DNA of 64,000 nucleotides from an uncultured Parasphingopyxis sp. (GTDB taxonomy: Bacteria > Pseudomonadota > Alphaproteobacteria > Sphingomonadales > Sphingomonadaceae), in NCBI GenBank assembly GCA_947259005.1, contig CAMYKP010000007.1:186001-250000 (forward strand). The letters run 5' to 3'. Below the pieces are notes generated by a model. That model was not told the DNA's origin and made no database searches. It saw only the letters and a list, made by a program, of their open reading frames with translations. Positions 23,925 to 32,906 of this stretch are shown in pieces (within the stretch, counting starts at the first letter, position 1; each line of letters begins with the position of its first letter). The position numbers and the translations under genes are program-made.

Positions 23925-25694
23925 CTACGCGCCGGACTTCCCACGTTTGCCGCCCTGTTTCTTTGTGTGATCAATGACAACGAGATCCGGCGGCCGGTGC
24001 TCAAAGACGTCGCAGGGGTGCAGGCCATCGACGATAAACGAGTCGATCAACCCTTGTCGCTCGAGATCGCTGCGCCAGTTTCCCTCCGGAAACTCCAACA
24101 CCGGGCCGACGGTCACTCCCTCATAGGCGACCGTTAACGGCCCCAGTTGGAACTCAACCATTTTCGTAACCAGCGCATTGTCGGCGTGCCCGGAATAGGT
24201 GCGTAAGACATGCTGGATCAACGCCATGTCGCCGTCCGACCTTTGGAGCAGCCGCTCAAGCGTCCGGAAGTTAATCACCTTTGTGTTCTCTGCACCGAAG
24301 AACATGCCGCCATTGTCGGACGTGATGACAAGAGTATCGAGTGCGACCACGAAGCCCTCGAAGTTCGGATGGCCCTCTTTCGGCAAAATGCGCGACAGCC
24401 AGCGGGCGCCGTTCTCTGTCCGGATGAAACGCTGAAGCGCCTCGACCTGACGAAAGGCTTTGGATACGCTGTCTTTGTTGAGCACTTTGAGTTGGTCCTT
24501 TGCCCAGCGTGGCGGAATTGGGCATTTGAGCTCACAGACGAAAATCATATAGCCAAGCGTTGGCTCGACGGAGATTACCAGCAGGTCTACGTCGGGTAAG
24601 GCGGCGTCGTAGTCGCGAAGCGACACCTCGCTGTGACAGATAAAGCCCTCAGCTTCCCACAACGCCTTGACGCGCCTTACGAACGCGCTACCAATTTCGT
24701 TGCTCACCTGCTCCAAGAAGATTTCTGGGCGACGCTGCGCGATGACGCGCAGCATGTTAACCAAGCCTTCCGCGATTGCTAAATGGTGAGGCCGCATCGC
24801 TATGCGTCCATCCGGTTCGCCCTCGCGCATGAGCGAGAAATAGCTCGCGTCGATCTTCCCGGCAGTCGCGTCGCGATCATACGCAATATCTTTCAGGATC
24901 CGGTGCGCAATGCCGGGCGCGACGCCAAGCTCCTCCGATATGCCTTCAAGCAGATCGCCTTCCGGCATGTAAATCGCACCGACCGCTTCTTGTGCGCGAG
25001 CCAGATAGCGATGGTAGAGCGCCTTCTTCAGCAATATCCCGTAGACCTCGTGAAATTGGCGGTAAGAGTAGCCGCCGAGGTCGATCTGGCTGTCGGGCGA
25101 GATTAACGAGAAATAGGCCGCAAGCTTTAGGTCGACTTCCGCCTGGATCAGCGGGGCGGCCGCTTCCAAATTGGGTGTGACCATGCCCTCGGGTTCGGTT
25201 TTGAGTAGCCGCATGATCTCTTCGGAATGATTGAAGTCTCGGAAATGATGGCTCGACCCGAGTACATGGTCGTTGTGAACGGTGAAAAACTGGCGTGGGA
25301 TCGACTTATCCGCAAATCGAATCTCGACTCGCTCACCTTCGAAAGACCAGCTCATCGAACCCGGCGCGTTGTACGAGTAATAGAGATATTCGCGGATCAT
25401 GTAATAATGCGCCGCGAACGCGAGATCGTCCATCATCTGCCGGAGATCCGCCTCCCGAGAGATGTCCGCCTGATAACCATCCATGCCCGCAACGAGATGG
25501 CTGGCCATGATCGAGTAGCCGCACTGGATCCACTCGGCCGCATCGGGGCGATTCTTCAACGCCCCGATTTCGTATAGTTCGGATGCAATGTGGAGCGCGC
25601 TCGTGCTATTCCACCGTCGGCTTGGCAGCGCATCGAGTGCGGTGTCGAGCTGCCGCTCGAAATCCTGCAATTGCGCCTTCAGTCCTGTGGGCAT
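23925..25694 (-). CDS. Large PD-(D/E)XK-like protein of unknown family
   Basis: 589 residues, mostly helical in the first 340. At about residues 345-395 the text reads GFICHSEVSLRDYDAALPDVDLLVISVEPTLGYMIFVCELKC (quoted here in parts): a Glu in the first helix-strand, Asp in PDVDLLVI and ELK on the next strand, the order of a PD-(D/E)XK nuclease core. Before it is a helix-turn-helix-like piece (LEGISEELGVAPGIAHRILKDI). The C-terminus is basic (HTKKQGGKRGKSG). It is divergent from the ATPase-Mrr gene, with 106 bases between starts, and this pair is framed by repeats 2 and 3. I do not recognise the full protein. A nuclease in a two-gene defence module is inferred. Confidence 0.65.
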   Translation of the reverse strand: MPTGLKAQLQDFERQLDTALDALPSRRWNSTSALHIASELYEIGALKNRPDAAEWIQCGYSIMASHLVAGMDGYQADISREADLRQMMDDLAFAAHYYMIREYLYYSYNAPGSMSWSFEGERVEIRFADKSIPRQFFTVHNDHVLGSSHHFRDFNHSEEIMRLLKTEPEGMVTPNLEAAAPLIQAEVDLKLAAYFSLISPDSQIDLGGYSYRQFHEVYGILLKKALYHRYLARAQEAVGAIYMPEGDLLEGISEELGVAPGIAHRILKDIAYDRDATAGKIDASYFSLMREGEPDGRIAMRPHHLAIAEGLVNMLRVIAQRRPEIFLEQVSNEIGSAFVRRVKALWEAEGFICHSEVSLRDYDAALPDVDLLVISVEPTLGYMIFVCELKCPIPPRWAKDQLKVLNKDSVSKAFRQVEALQRFIRTENGARWLSRILPKEGHPNFEGFVVALDTLVITSDNGGMFFGAENTKVINFRTLERLLQRSDGDMALIQHVLRTYSGHADNALVTKMVEFQLGPLTVAYEGVTVGPVLEFPEGNWRSDLERQGLIDSFIVDGLHPCDVFEHRPPDLVVIDHTKKQGGKRGKSGA

Positions 25695-25800
25695 CGCCGA
25701 TCAACTTTCTGTCTTTGGCTCCAGTTCTATCCAGCGCGCCGGCCGTAGTCGACTTGTCTGCCCGAGCGGGGCTAGAGGTAATTGATTTCCTTCGGCGTGG

Positions 25801-26946
25801 ATGTTCTATGCTACGTCTATGAGCCGCGCACTGAAAGAACTAATGAGCCAGCCGGTGGTGGCTGGATATGTTCGCAATGAGCCCGTCCTGCAGAACCTGC
25901 TTGCTGCGCTCGGTGACGGTGATCCGATAATCGAGCTGGTCGGCGCTCCTGGCACCGGCAAGACCACATTCCTTCAATCGCTCATACATGACCGGCCTGA
26001 TCTCTTTGATGGTACCATCGAGTATTTTGCTGGAAGTCCTAGCTTTCCGCTCGTCGAAGCCGTCGATGTGATCGCTGAAAGCTTCCGCCGTTCTGGTGGC
26101 CGTAACCTCCTCGTCATCGATGAGGGTGAGCGCATGAACAAGAGCGATCTGCTTGAAGGCATCAATCGCCTCGGTACGGGTCCCTGGCGATTTGCGACCA
26201 TTATTGGCACGACCGAGCCACTCGATGTTGGTCGGGCCATTCACATCATGCCGCTGAACTACACCGACATGGCGGCGCTGCTGGAAAGCCAGCTTGAACA
26301 AGCGTTGCCACCCGATGTACTCAACAAGCTTTGGGTAGCATCGCAGGGTGTGCCGCGCCTGGCGCATATTCTCGCCGAACGCTGGCGTACCGGTGGCGTA
26401 CGCACCTTTGACGCGCTCGCCGATCTATTCAACCCGCTCGCTGTTCCAGGTCTGATCGATTCTTATGGACGTCCGCTGGCGCGCGGCAGTCACGAAGAGA
26501 AGACGATCATTTCGCACGTTCGCTTCGTCAGCGACGAGCTGTTTCAGACGGTGAGCAAGGATCCGGATCTTGTTCATGCCCTGACGCCACGCGAGTTTGA
26601 GGAACTATCAGCAGAGCTGTTCCGGCGGCAGGGCTACACGGTGAAGATGACGCCGCAGACCCGCGATGGGGGCAAGGACCTCTATCTAGCCAAGGCAGAT
26701 GGCTTTGGATCGTTCCTGTACATCGTCGAATGCAAGCGTTGGGCACCAGATAATCCCGTCGACGTCGGTGTCGTCCGGGCGTTGTACGGGGTGGCTCAGC
26801 ATGAGCGCGTCACCGCCGCCATGACCCTGACTACTTCGTATTTCAGTAAGGACGCAGCAGATTTCGCCGAAGAGGTACAATATCAGCTGACCCTGAAGGA
26901 CTTCATCGACCTGAAACTCCTGCTCGCGCCCCATCGCGAGAGTTGA
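25801..26946 (+). CDS. AAA-type ATPase fused to an Mrr-like restriction endonuclease domain
   Basis: 381 residues. Residues 30-200 are a P-loop ATPase: Walker A GAPGTGKT (48-55), Walker B NLLVIDEGE (about 102-110), sensor-like ATIIGTTE, and a lid helix region. Residues about 255-375 are an Mrr-type nuclease: LTPREFEELSAELFRRQGY, the D of RDGGKDL and the ExK of VECKRW (about 309-311), then a Q-containing helix VGVVRALYGVAQHE as in Mrr_cat. The ATPase-first, nuclease-last order is uncommon. It is divergent from the PD-(D/E)XK-like gene and likely works with it. The second in-frame ATG (25819) is an alternative start. Confident on domains, not on the system. Confidence 0.75.
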   Translation: MFYATSMSRALKELMSQPVVAGYVRNEPVLQNLLAALGDGDPIIELVGAPGTGKTTFLQSLIHDRPDLFDGTIEYFAGSPSFPLVEAVDVIAESFRRSGGRNLLVIDEGERMNKSDLLEGINRLGTGPWRFATIIGTTEPLDVGRAIHIMPLNYTDMAALLESQLEQALPPDVLNKLWVASQGVPRLAHILAERWRTGGVRTFDALADLFNPLAVPGLIDSYGRPLARGSHEEKTIISHVRFVSDELFQTVSKDPDLVHALTPREFEELSAELFRRQGYTVKMTPQTRDGGKDLYLAKADGFGSFLYIVECKRWAPDNPVDVGVVRALYGVAQHERVTAAMTLTTSYFSKDAADFAEEVQYQLTLKDFIDLKLLLAPHRES

Positions 26947-27095
26947 CTCCAATCCCGTCCGTGGGCACTCGCAACTGCCGACAATCCGGCCAACACTGCG
27001 ACCTAGGTGAGCAGCAGCTATCTCGCTTGGTCGCCTGAAAGCAATTATTCCGATACCAGCCCAGGACCTGCCGCTTGTCCATTGCGGTGAGCGTT
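26947..27095. other. Short non-coding spacer before repeat 3
   Basis: The 149 bases between the ATPase-Mrr stop and repeat 3 show no open frame worth reporting and no clear terminator. Together with repeat 3 and the stretch 27241-27477 they form a gene-free interval of about 530 bases. The right part, just before the methyltransferase stump, may hold remnants of the deleted methyltransferase region. Confidence 0.35.
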
Positions 27096-27240
27096 TGATC
27101 GTTGATCAGAGTTTCCTGAGTAAATCATTCATCGAAACTAGAAGCTTTGTTCCAGCCTCTTGTTCAAAATCCAATGGTGGGCAACATGGGGCAACGTAGT
27201 TAGCGAAAGTCATTGGTGACGTCAGTTTTGCGTCCAAAAG
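27096..27240. repeat. Island intergenic repeat, copy 3
   Basis: About 145 bases, closest to copy 1: TGATCGTTGATCAGAGTTTC, TAAATCATTCA, GAAGCTTTGTTCCA, CCTCTTGTTCAAAA, TGGGCAACATGGGGCAACGT, GCGAAAGTCATTGGTGACGT and CAGTTTTGCG. It has the doubled GGGCAAC box in full. It separates the nuclease/ATPase pair from the helicase module. Confidence 0.85.
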
Positions 27241-27477
27241 TCGTTCGGAGAATCCGCAACCATGCCGGAAAGTAAATGTTCGTTAAGAGGGGGATGCCCT
27301 TCCTTCCAGATTCTTAGTGAACTCAAACGAATTATAACAGAGATTGCCAACGCGCAGCCGACGGCACGTGTCATTGAAACTGAATGGATTTCGACGGAAG
27401 GCTGTCAAAGTAATCTGGCATTCTCTACATGGTGATTTTGGCGGTGACGGTGGCAGTAAGTCTGGAGGGGCGATAAC

Positions 27478-27735
27478 TTGTCAATTCGGTACATATGTAA
27501 CGGCTATTTCGACCGCATCCTGCGAAAGAACGACGCTGCCGCGAAGGAACTGAAGAAGACCACGTTCACCAACCTCTTCAATACGCGCCCGGCTTGGCTC
27601 GGCCATACCCACTACGCGGTCAATGAAGTTGTCGTCGATGCCTTTGGCTTGGGTGACGATTTCCGCTACATTTTAACCAACGACGAAATCCTCGCCCGCC
27701 TGTTCAGGCTCAATCAGAAAAGGGCGTTGCCATGA
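27478..27735 (+). pseudogene. C-terminal stump of a DNA methyltransferase (type IIG/BREX-like)
   Basis: 85 codons from a TTG. The text (LKKTTFTNLFNTRPAWLGHTHYAVNEVVVDAFGLG...LTNDEILARLFRLNQKRA) matches the very end of large adenine methyltransferases, where NLYNxRPxWL, a YG-W-type loop and LSDEEILxRLLALNxER are typical. The catalytic and AdoMet-binding parts are absent upstream, where repeat 3 and non-coding sequence lie. The stop overlaps the helicase start (ATGA), so the intact ancestor was translationally coupled to the helicase. Whether the stump is translated today is unknown. Confidence 0.6.
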
Positions 27736-30700
27736 CGCGCCCGCTTCTGCAAGAGACAATTTCTGACTTGCGCCAGCGCGTCGAGCGAAATTGGGAATCA
27801 GTCGCAGAGCTGGAGCTGGTGCGCAGTGAATTGATGCACCGAAGCACCCAAGCGGCACGCGATCTTCGCGCATCGGTCGAACAACACCTCGCCAGCCTGC
27901 GTGCGTCCGATCGCGTTGTTGACGCCCGGACGGATGAAGAGGTTCACCCGAACCCGGCGGCTCAACCGGGCGGTGCTGTACCTCAACCGTTTGACGCGCA
28001 GGTCATTGCCAGCTCTGCTTTGCGCAAACTATTCGATGGTACACGAGAGCGGCTTGTCGAAACTGGCACTCGCAATCGCCTCGTCCATGTCAATCGGGCT
28101 AACTCCCGCGCAAATGTATTGAACATCGTCAATGAGCGGTCGGATGATGTCTTCTCATTTCTCTCGTCTGATAAGAAAATGCGGTTCTTGGCGATTGGGA
28201 AGGATAAAGACGATCAAAGCGACCAGATAAAATTCTTCGATGCCGGTGAAGGGGGCTTTGAAGAGGCCCGCTACGGAGACAATCAGCTTGAAGCGAAGTT
28301 GGGCCCCGATGCCCTTCAGAAGCGGCTGCTCAAGCTCGCGAGGGAAGCAAAAACTGCTGAGGAAGAGCAGGGGATCAACATCCTCTACCTGGCAATGGGT
28401 TTCCTCACGTGGTTTGAAGACAAATCGTCAGCCGTACAACGCGAAGCGCCGCTTGTTCTGTTGCCTGTGGAACTCAAACGGAACGAGCGCACATCGACCT
28501 ACGACGTTCAAGCACGCGGCGACGAGATCGTTACAAATCTGCCCCTAGCGAGGCGTTTAAAGGATGATTTTGGCCTGGAGTTGCCTGAAGTCGAAATAGA
28601 AGATGAGTGGCTCCCCTCATACTATTTCGACCGCGTCGAAGAGATCATCGCCAAGCGGGAACGTTGGTCGATCGACCGGGACGGAATGCAGATCGGTTTT
28701 TTCTCTTTCGCCAAACTGCTGATGTATCTCGACCTCGATCCAGAACGCTGGCACGGTGGAGGGCTTGAAAAGCATGCACTTGTCAAAGGCTTGCTACACG
28801 AAGGATTTAGCAGCGAAGAGCCAATTTTCGGCAAAGATGATCGGCTCGACGAGGTCTTGCCGCCTGAAGAAATCTTCCATGTCGTAGATGCGGATAGCTC
28901 GCAGACAAAAGTGATTGAGGAGGTTCGCAAGGGCCGCAATCTGGTAGTGCAGGGCCCGCCGGGCACCGGTAAGTCGCAGACCATTACCAACATCATCGCC
29001 ACCGCCGCGCGCGAGGGAAAAACGGTGCTGTTTGTTGCGGAGAAGATGGCTGCGCTGTCTGTAGTGCATGATAGGTTAGTGAAGACCGGGCTATCGGACA
29101 TTTGCCTCGAACTGCATTCCAAAGCTTCAAACAAGAAGGCGGTGCTGGCCGAATTGGGGCGCACCTTGGGCGCAGCAACTGCAATCCCGGATGTGCCGGG
29201 CGCCCCCGAGAAGCTCAGGAGCGCGCGCGACAGGCTGAACCACTTCGCCGATGCATTGCACCAAACGATTGGTGATACCGGGGAGACACCTTTCACTGCG
29301 CTAGCGCGGCAAGCTCACTACATCGGCCTTGGCGTCAAACCGCCGACTTTGCAGGCCGATCCTCTCGCGACAATGACAAGCGAAGACGAGATCGAGATGA
29401 TCTCGGCACTTGAGCGAATTGGTGAGCTGGTTTCCCGTTTGGGCGCGCCAGACACGCACCCACTCAGAGGTGTGCGGAAGCTCGATCTACAACCTGTGGA
29501 ACTCGAGCGCTTCGGACAAAAGCTTTCGGCCGCAATTAACAAGGTGCAGGATTTCCGAGAGGCATTTGATCGGGTTATAGACCGATTGGGCCTGACCACT
29601 CCGTGCAGCTTTGCCGCGGTGGCTCCATTACTCGATGTGGTCGAGAGGCTGGACGGGATGCCCGATGTCTCTGCACATATCATCGAAACGCTTTTGGAGG
29701 CTGAAGATAGGGCACGGTTGCTGGAAACGCTCATCGAAGGCGAGCAGTGGCGCCAACGGTATGATGCATTGCAGCCAGTCTTTGTCGAAAGCGCCTTCCC
29801 GTCATCGACAACGCATTTGCGCGGCCCGATTGCGGCGGGGGAGGGCTCTTTCTTCGCACGGCTTGGTTCGGCCTACCGTTCCGCGTCGCGCGAATTAGCA
29901 GGTCTTCTGAAGGAGAAGCTTCCGAGGAAGGCAACCGAGCGGCTTGCGCTGTTGGATGGCTTGCTCGATGTGCAGGCCCGACATTCGCGTTGGAGCGAGG
30001 ACGAGGCCTACTGCGCCGGCGTACTAGGAGACGCATGGCGTGGATCCCGCACCGATTTTGGCTTGTTGAGGCAGTCGGCTGAGTGGGCCGAACGAATGGG
30101 TTGCGCCGAGATACAACTGCCGACAAAAAAGGCGTTCGAAGCAGCTTCAGATCTGGGCTCGCTTGAGGAGCCTCGTAACAAAGTTGAGGCAACAACCGGT
30201 GCGGCGCACTCAGAAATTACTGAGGCCTTGGCCATCGTTCACTTGCCGACCGAAGAAATCGGCGAGTATGGACTTGATAAACTTTACGCAGAGAAACTTG
30301 CTAGTCGACTTGAAGCGATGATTGCCTCGCTGCCCAATTACAAAGACTGGGCTCTCTATTGCCGACTGGTCGATAAGCTTGATAACTCCGGATTTGGAGA
30401 CCTTTCGGATAGGATTCGCTCAGAGGAGCTGACTGGAGAAGGCGCGATTGCAGAATTGCGCTACGCGCGTGCTGAGCGTTTGTGGACACGGGCGATTGAG
30501 GAAGATCCTGCTCTGCTAGATCTGCGCGATTTCGACAGGCACCTGCTTGTTAGCGAATATCAGGATCTCGAAAAGGTGCAGTTCGATGCTAATGTCGCAA
30601 CGATCCGCGCGCAGCATCTCGCCCAGGTCCCACAGGGAGCGCAGGGAGAAATGCGGGTCATTCGCGGCGAGCTCGGCAAGAGACGGGCGCATATCGCGCT

Positions 30701-32681
30701 GCGAAAACTCTTCTCGACTGCACCAACAGCGTTGCGGCGGATAAAGCCTGTGCTGTTGATGAGCCCGATCTCAGTAGCACAGTTTCTCGAACCAGGCTTA
30801 CACGATTTCGACCTGCTCGTGATTGACGAAGCGAGCCAGGTTAGGCCTGAAGACGCACTCGGGGCCATCGCAAGGGCGCGCCAGATCGTTGTCGTCGGTG
30901 ATCAGAAACAGTTGCCTCCGACGTCTTTCTTTGACCGCCTGCTAGGGGATGGGGACGGCGATACAGACGACGACCACGAAAGCGAACAGGAAGACCTGCT
31001 AGGCGGAGCCGCCAAGTTGGGCGAGCTCGAAAGCGTTTTAACACTTTGTGAAGCACGTGGCCTTGGCTCACGCATGCTCGAATGGCATTATCGTTCGCGT
31101 GACCCTTCGCTGATCATGGTTTCCAACCGAGAGTTCTATAATAGTGGCCTGATCCTTCCACCGTCGCCACTACAAGATAATCCCGACTACGGTTTGTGTT
31201 TCACCCGAGTAAACGGTGCCTATGATCGTGGTGGCAAGCGCGACAATCGCATTGAAGGCGAGGCGATCGTCGAACGGATTCGCGAGCACGCTTGCGAGAC
31301 GCCGAAACTTTCACTCGGCGTTGTGACGTTTTCTTCGGCGCAGCGCAACTTGCTGACCGAGCTCCTTGAGCTAGCCCGACGACAAGACAAGGTCCTGGAT
31401 GAATTTCTCAGGGAGGGCAAAGCCGAGGACTTTTTTGTTAAAAACATTGAGAATGTGCAGGGGGACGAACGCGACGTAATCTTGGTCAGTGTGGGCTATG
31501 GACCGGTTGTACCCGGCGGACCGCTTACCAGTATGTCATTCGGGCCGGTGAATGCCGAAGGCGGCGAACGACGTCTCAACGTTCTTTTTACTCGGGCGAG
31601 ACTGCGTTGCGAGGTATTCGCATCTTTCGAACCCTCGGCGATGGACACCAGCCGAACGAGCCGAGAAGGGCCAAAGGTCCTTAAGCGCTTTCTTGAGTTC
31701 GCTCAGTCGGGAGTGTTTTCTAACGCAGAGGTTACTGGCGACGGCGCAGACTCTCCTTTTGAAGAAGATGTTGCAGCGGCGATCGAATCCTTTGGTTTCA
31801 TCGCAGATAATCAGGTCGGTTCTGCCGGGTTCAAAATCGACTTGGGTATTCGCGATCCAGAAAGGCCGGGGACATACATTCTCGCGGTCGAATGCGATGG
31901 AGCGACTTATCATTCCGCACTTTGGGCACGAGAACGGGATCGTTTGCGGCAGGGCGTTCTGGAGCATCTAGGCTGGCGATTCTATCGCATCTGGAGCACG
32001 GACTGGTTTTACAATCGCGCGGCGGAGCTGAAGCGATTGCAGTCGGCCCTGGATGCGGCACTTGAGGCTTGTGCTGAAGGGGTGAAGGTTTCTGGCTCCA
32101 ATACCGTTGCGCCGACACCTCGTGAGATTATGGGAGCCACGGAGATCCAGGTACCCGAAATCGTACAGCGACAGATGCCGCCTTATGAGCGTGCGGTTAT
32201 CCAAGCTACGCGCTCGCAGGAACCTCATGAAGTACGCATAAGTGTGATTACAGAACTGGTCCAAAAGATCGTGGCTGTTGAGGGGCCAATCCATAAGCAA
32301 GAAGTAGCAAGAAGGGTCGCGGAGGCATTTGGGAAGGAGCGGGCGGGTTCGCGAATTGCCAATCTGACACTGAGAGCCCTACGTGGGGCGCGGCAGGTTT
32401 CCGACACTCTGCGAGACAGTGATGAATTTTGGTTCACCTTAGATCAAAAAAAGAACCCGCCAGTCCGCGATCGATCGATAGAGCAAGGCTCGGTTCTAAA
32501 GGCGGAAAATATCTCGCTTCTGGAAATCACAGCCGCAATTTCTGTCGCACGTGAGGACAATGCAGGCGGAACGGATGATGATCTTGTCCGGACTGCAGCA
32601 CAATTACTTGGGTTCAGGCGGGTCGGACCTGATCTACGAGCCAGGTTTGAAAAGGCTCTCCTAGTCGCAGATCTGACGTGA
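27732..32681 (+). CDS. DUF4011 SF1 helicase with Vsr-like nuclease and DUF3320 domains
   Basis: 1649 residues. In order: a short coiled N-terminus; DUF4011 (about 100-380; LVETGTRNRLVHVNR, INILYLAMGFLTWFED); SF1 helicase with Walker A GPPGTGKS (about 407-414), a long insertion, Walker B LLVIDEAS (about 1030) and motif III VVGDQKQLPPTSF (about 1056); helicase C-terminal part with motif V/VI-like NVQGDERDVILVS and RLNVLFTRAR; a Vsr/MTES_1575-like nuclease (about 1350-1440) with AVECDGATYHSA and GWRFYRIWSTDWF; then DUF3320 (about 1480-1580). Proteins of this architecture are known antiphage factors acting as single genes (named Hhe as I recall). It overlaps the methyltransferase stump by 4 bases. 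Cytoplasmic, DNA-directed. Confidence 0.85.
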   Translation: MTRPLLQETISDLRQRVERNWESVAELELVRSELMHRSTQAARDLRASVEQHLASLRASDRVVDARTDEEVHPNPAAQPGGAVPQPFDAQVIASSALRKLFDGTRERLVETGTRNRLVHVNRANSRANVLNIVNERSDDVFSFLSSDKKMRFLAIGKDKDDQSDQIKFFDAGEGGFEEARYGDNQLEAKLGPDALQKRLLKLAREAKTAEEEQGINILYLAMGFLTWFEDKSSAVQREAPLVLLPVELKRNERTSTYDVQARGDEIVTNLPLARRLKDDFGLELPEVEIEDEWLPSYYFDRVEEIIAKRERWSIDRDGMQIGFFSFAKLLMYLDLDPERWHGGGLEKHALVKGLLHEGFSSEEPIFGKDDRLDEVLPPEEIFHVVDADSSQTKVIEEVRKGRNLVVQGPPGTGKSQTITNIIATAAREGKTVLFVAEKMAALSVVHDRLVKTGLSDICLELHSKASNKKAVLAELGRTLGAATAIPDVPGAPEKLRSARDRLNHFADALHQTIGDTGETPFTALARQAHYIGLGVKPPTLQADPLATMTSEDEIEMISALERIGELVSRLGAPDTHPLRGVRKLDLQPVELERFGQKLSAAINKVQDFREAFDRVIDRLGLTTPCSFAAVAPLLDVVERLDGMPDVSAHIIETLLEAEDRARLLETLIEGEQWRQRYDALQPVFVESAFPSSTTHLRGPIAAGEGSFFARLGSAYRSASRELAGLLKEKLPRKATERLALLDGLLDVQARHSRWSEDEAYCAGVLGDAWRGSRTDFGLLRQSAEWAERMGCAEIQLPTKKAFEAASDLGSLEEPRNKVEATTGAAHSEITEALAIVHLPTEEIGEYGLDKLYAEKLASRLEAMIASLPNYKDWALYCRLVDKLDNSGFGDLSDRIRSEELTGEGAIAELRYARAERLWTRAIEEDPALLDLRDFDRHLLVSEYQDLEKVQFDANVATIRAQHLAQVPQGAQGEMRVIRGELGKRRAHIALRKLFSTAPTALRRIKPVLLMSPISVAQFLEPGLHDFDLLVIDEASQVRPEDALGAIARARQIVVVGDQKQLPPTSFFDRLLGDGDGDTDDDHESEQEDLLGGAAKLGELESVLTLCEARGLGSRMLEWHYRSRDPSLIMVSNREFYNSGLILPPSPLQDNPDYGLCFTRVNGAYDRGGKRDNRIEGEAIVERIREHACETPKLSLGVVTFSSAQRNLLTELLELARRQDKVLDEFLREGKAEDFFVKNIENVQGDERDVILVSVGYGPVVPGGPLTSMSFGPVNAEGGERRLNVLFTRARLRCEVFASFEPSAMDTSRTSREGPKVLKRFLEFAQSGVFSNAEVTGDGADSPFEEDVAAAIESFGFIADNQVGSAGFKIDLGIRDPERPGTYILAVECDGATYHSALWARERDRLRQGVLEHLGWRFYRIWSTDWFYNRAAELKRLQSALDAALEACAEGVKVSGSNTVAPTPREIMGATEIQVPEIVQRQMPPYERAVIQATRSQEPHEVRISVITELVQKIVAVEGPIHKQEVARRVAEAFGKERAGSRIANLTLRALRGARQVSDTLRDSDEFWFTLDQKKNPPVRDRSIEQGSVLKAENISLLEITAAISVAREDNAGGTDDDLVRTAAQLLGFRRVGPDLRARFEKALLVADLT

Positions 32682-32906
32682 GTATGGGACATTTGCCGAT
32701 TACGTTGAAGAACAACAATCACAAAGAAATATGCTGCGGATTGAAAACCCGACAAGTACGCTGAGTATGCGGCCAGCTTTCCTCTAATGCCCTGCGCGCC
32801 GAGACGCGCCACTAAGCGATCCGGGCTATTGTGCGTCGCGGCTTGATGTGGCTTATTGCTGCCTCAGCGTTGGGGCGTTCACTGGGGGCACTAAAAGATC
32901 GTAGCA

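Noticed and set aside
25801-26946. ATPase-Mrr protein as an AVAST/STAND immune sensor
   Set aside because: It is too short, has the nuclease at the C-terminus and lacks a repeat sensor domain.
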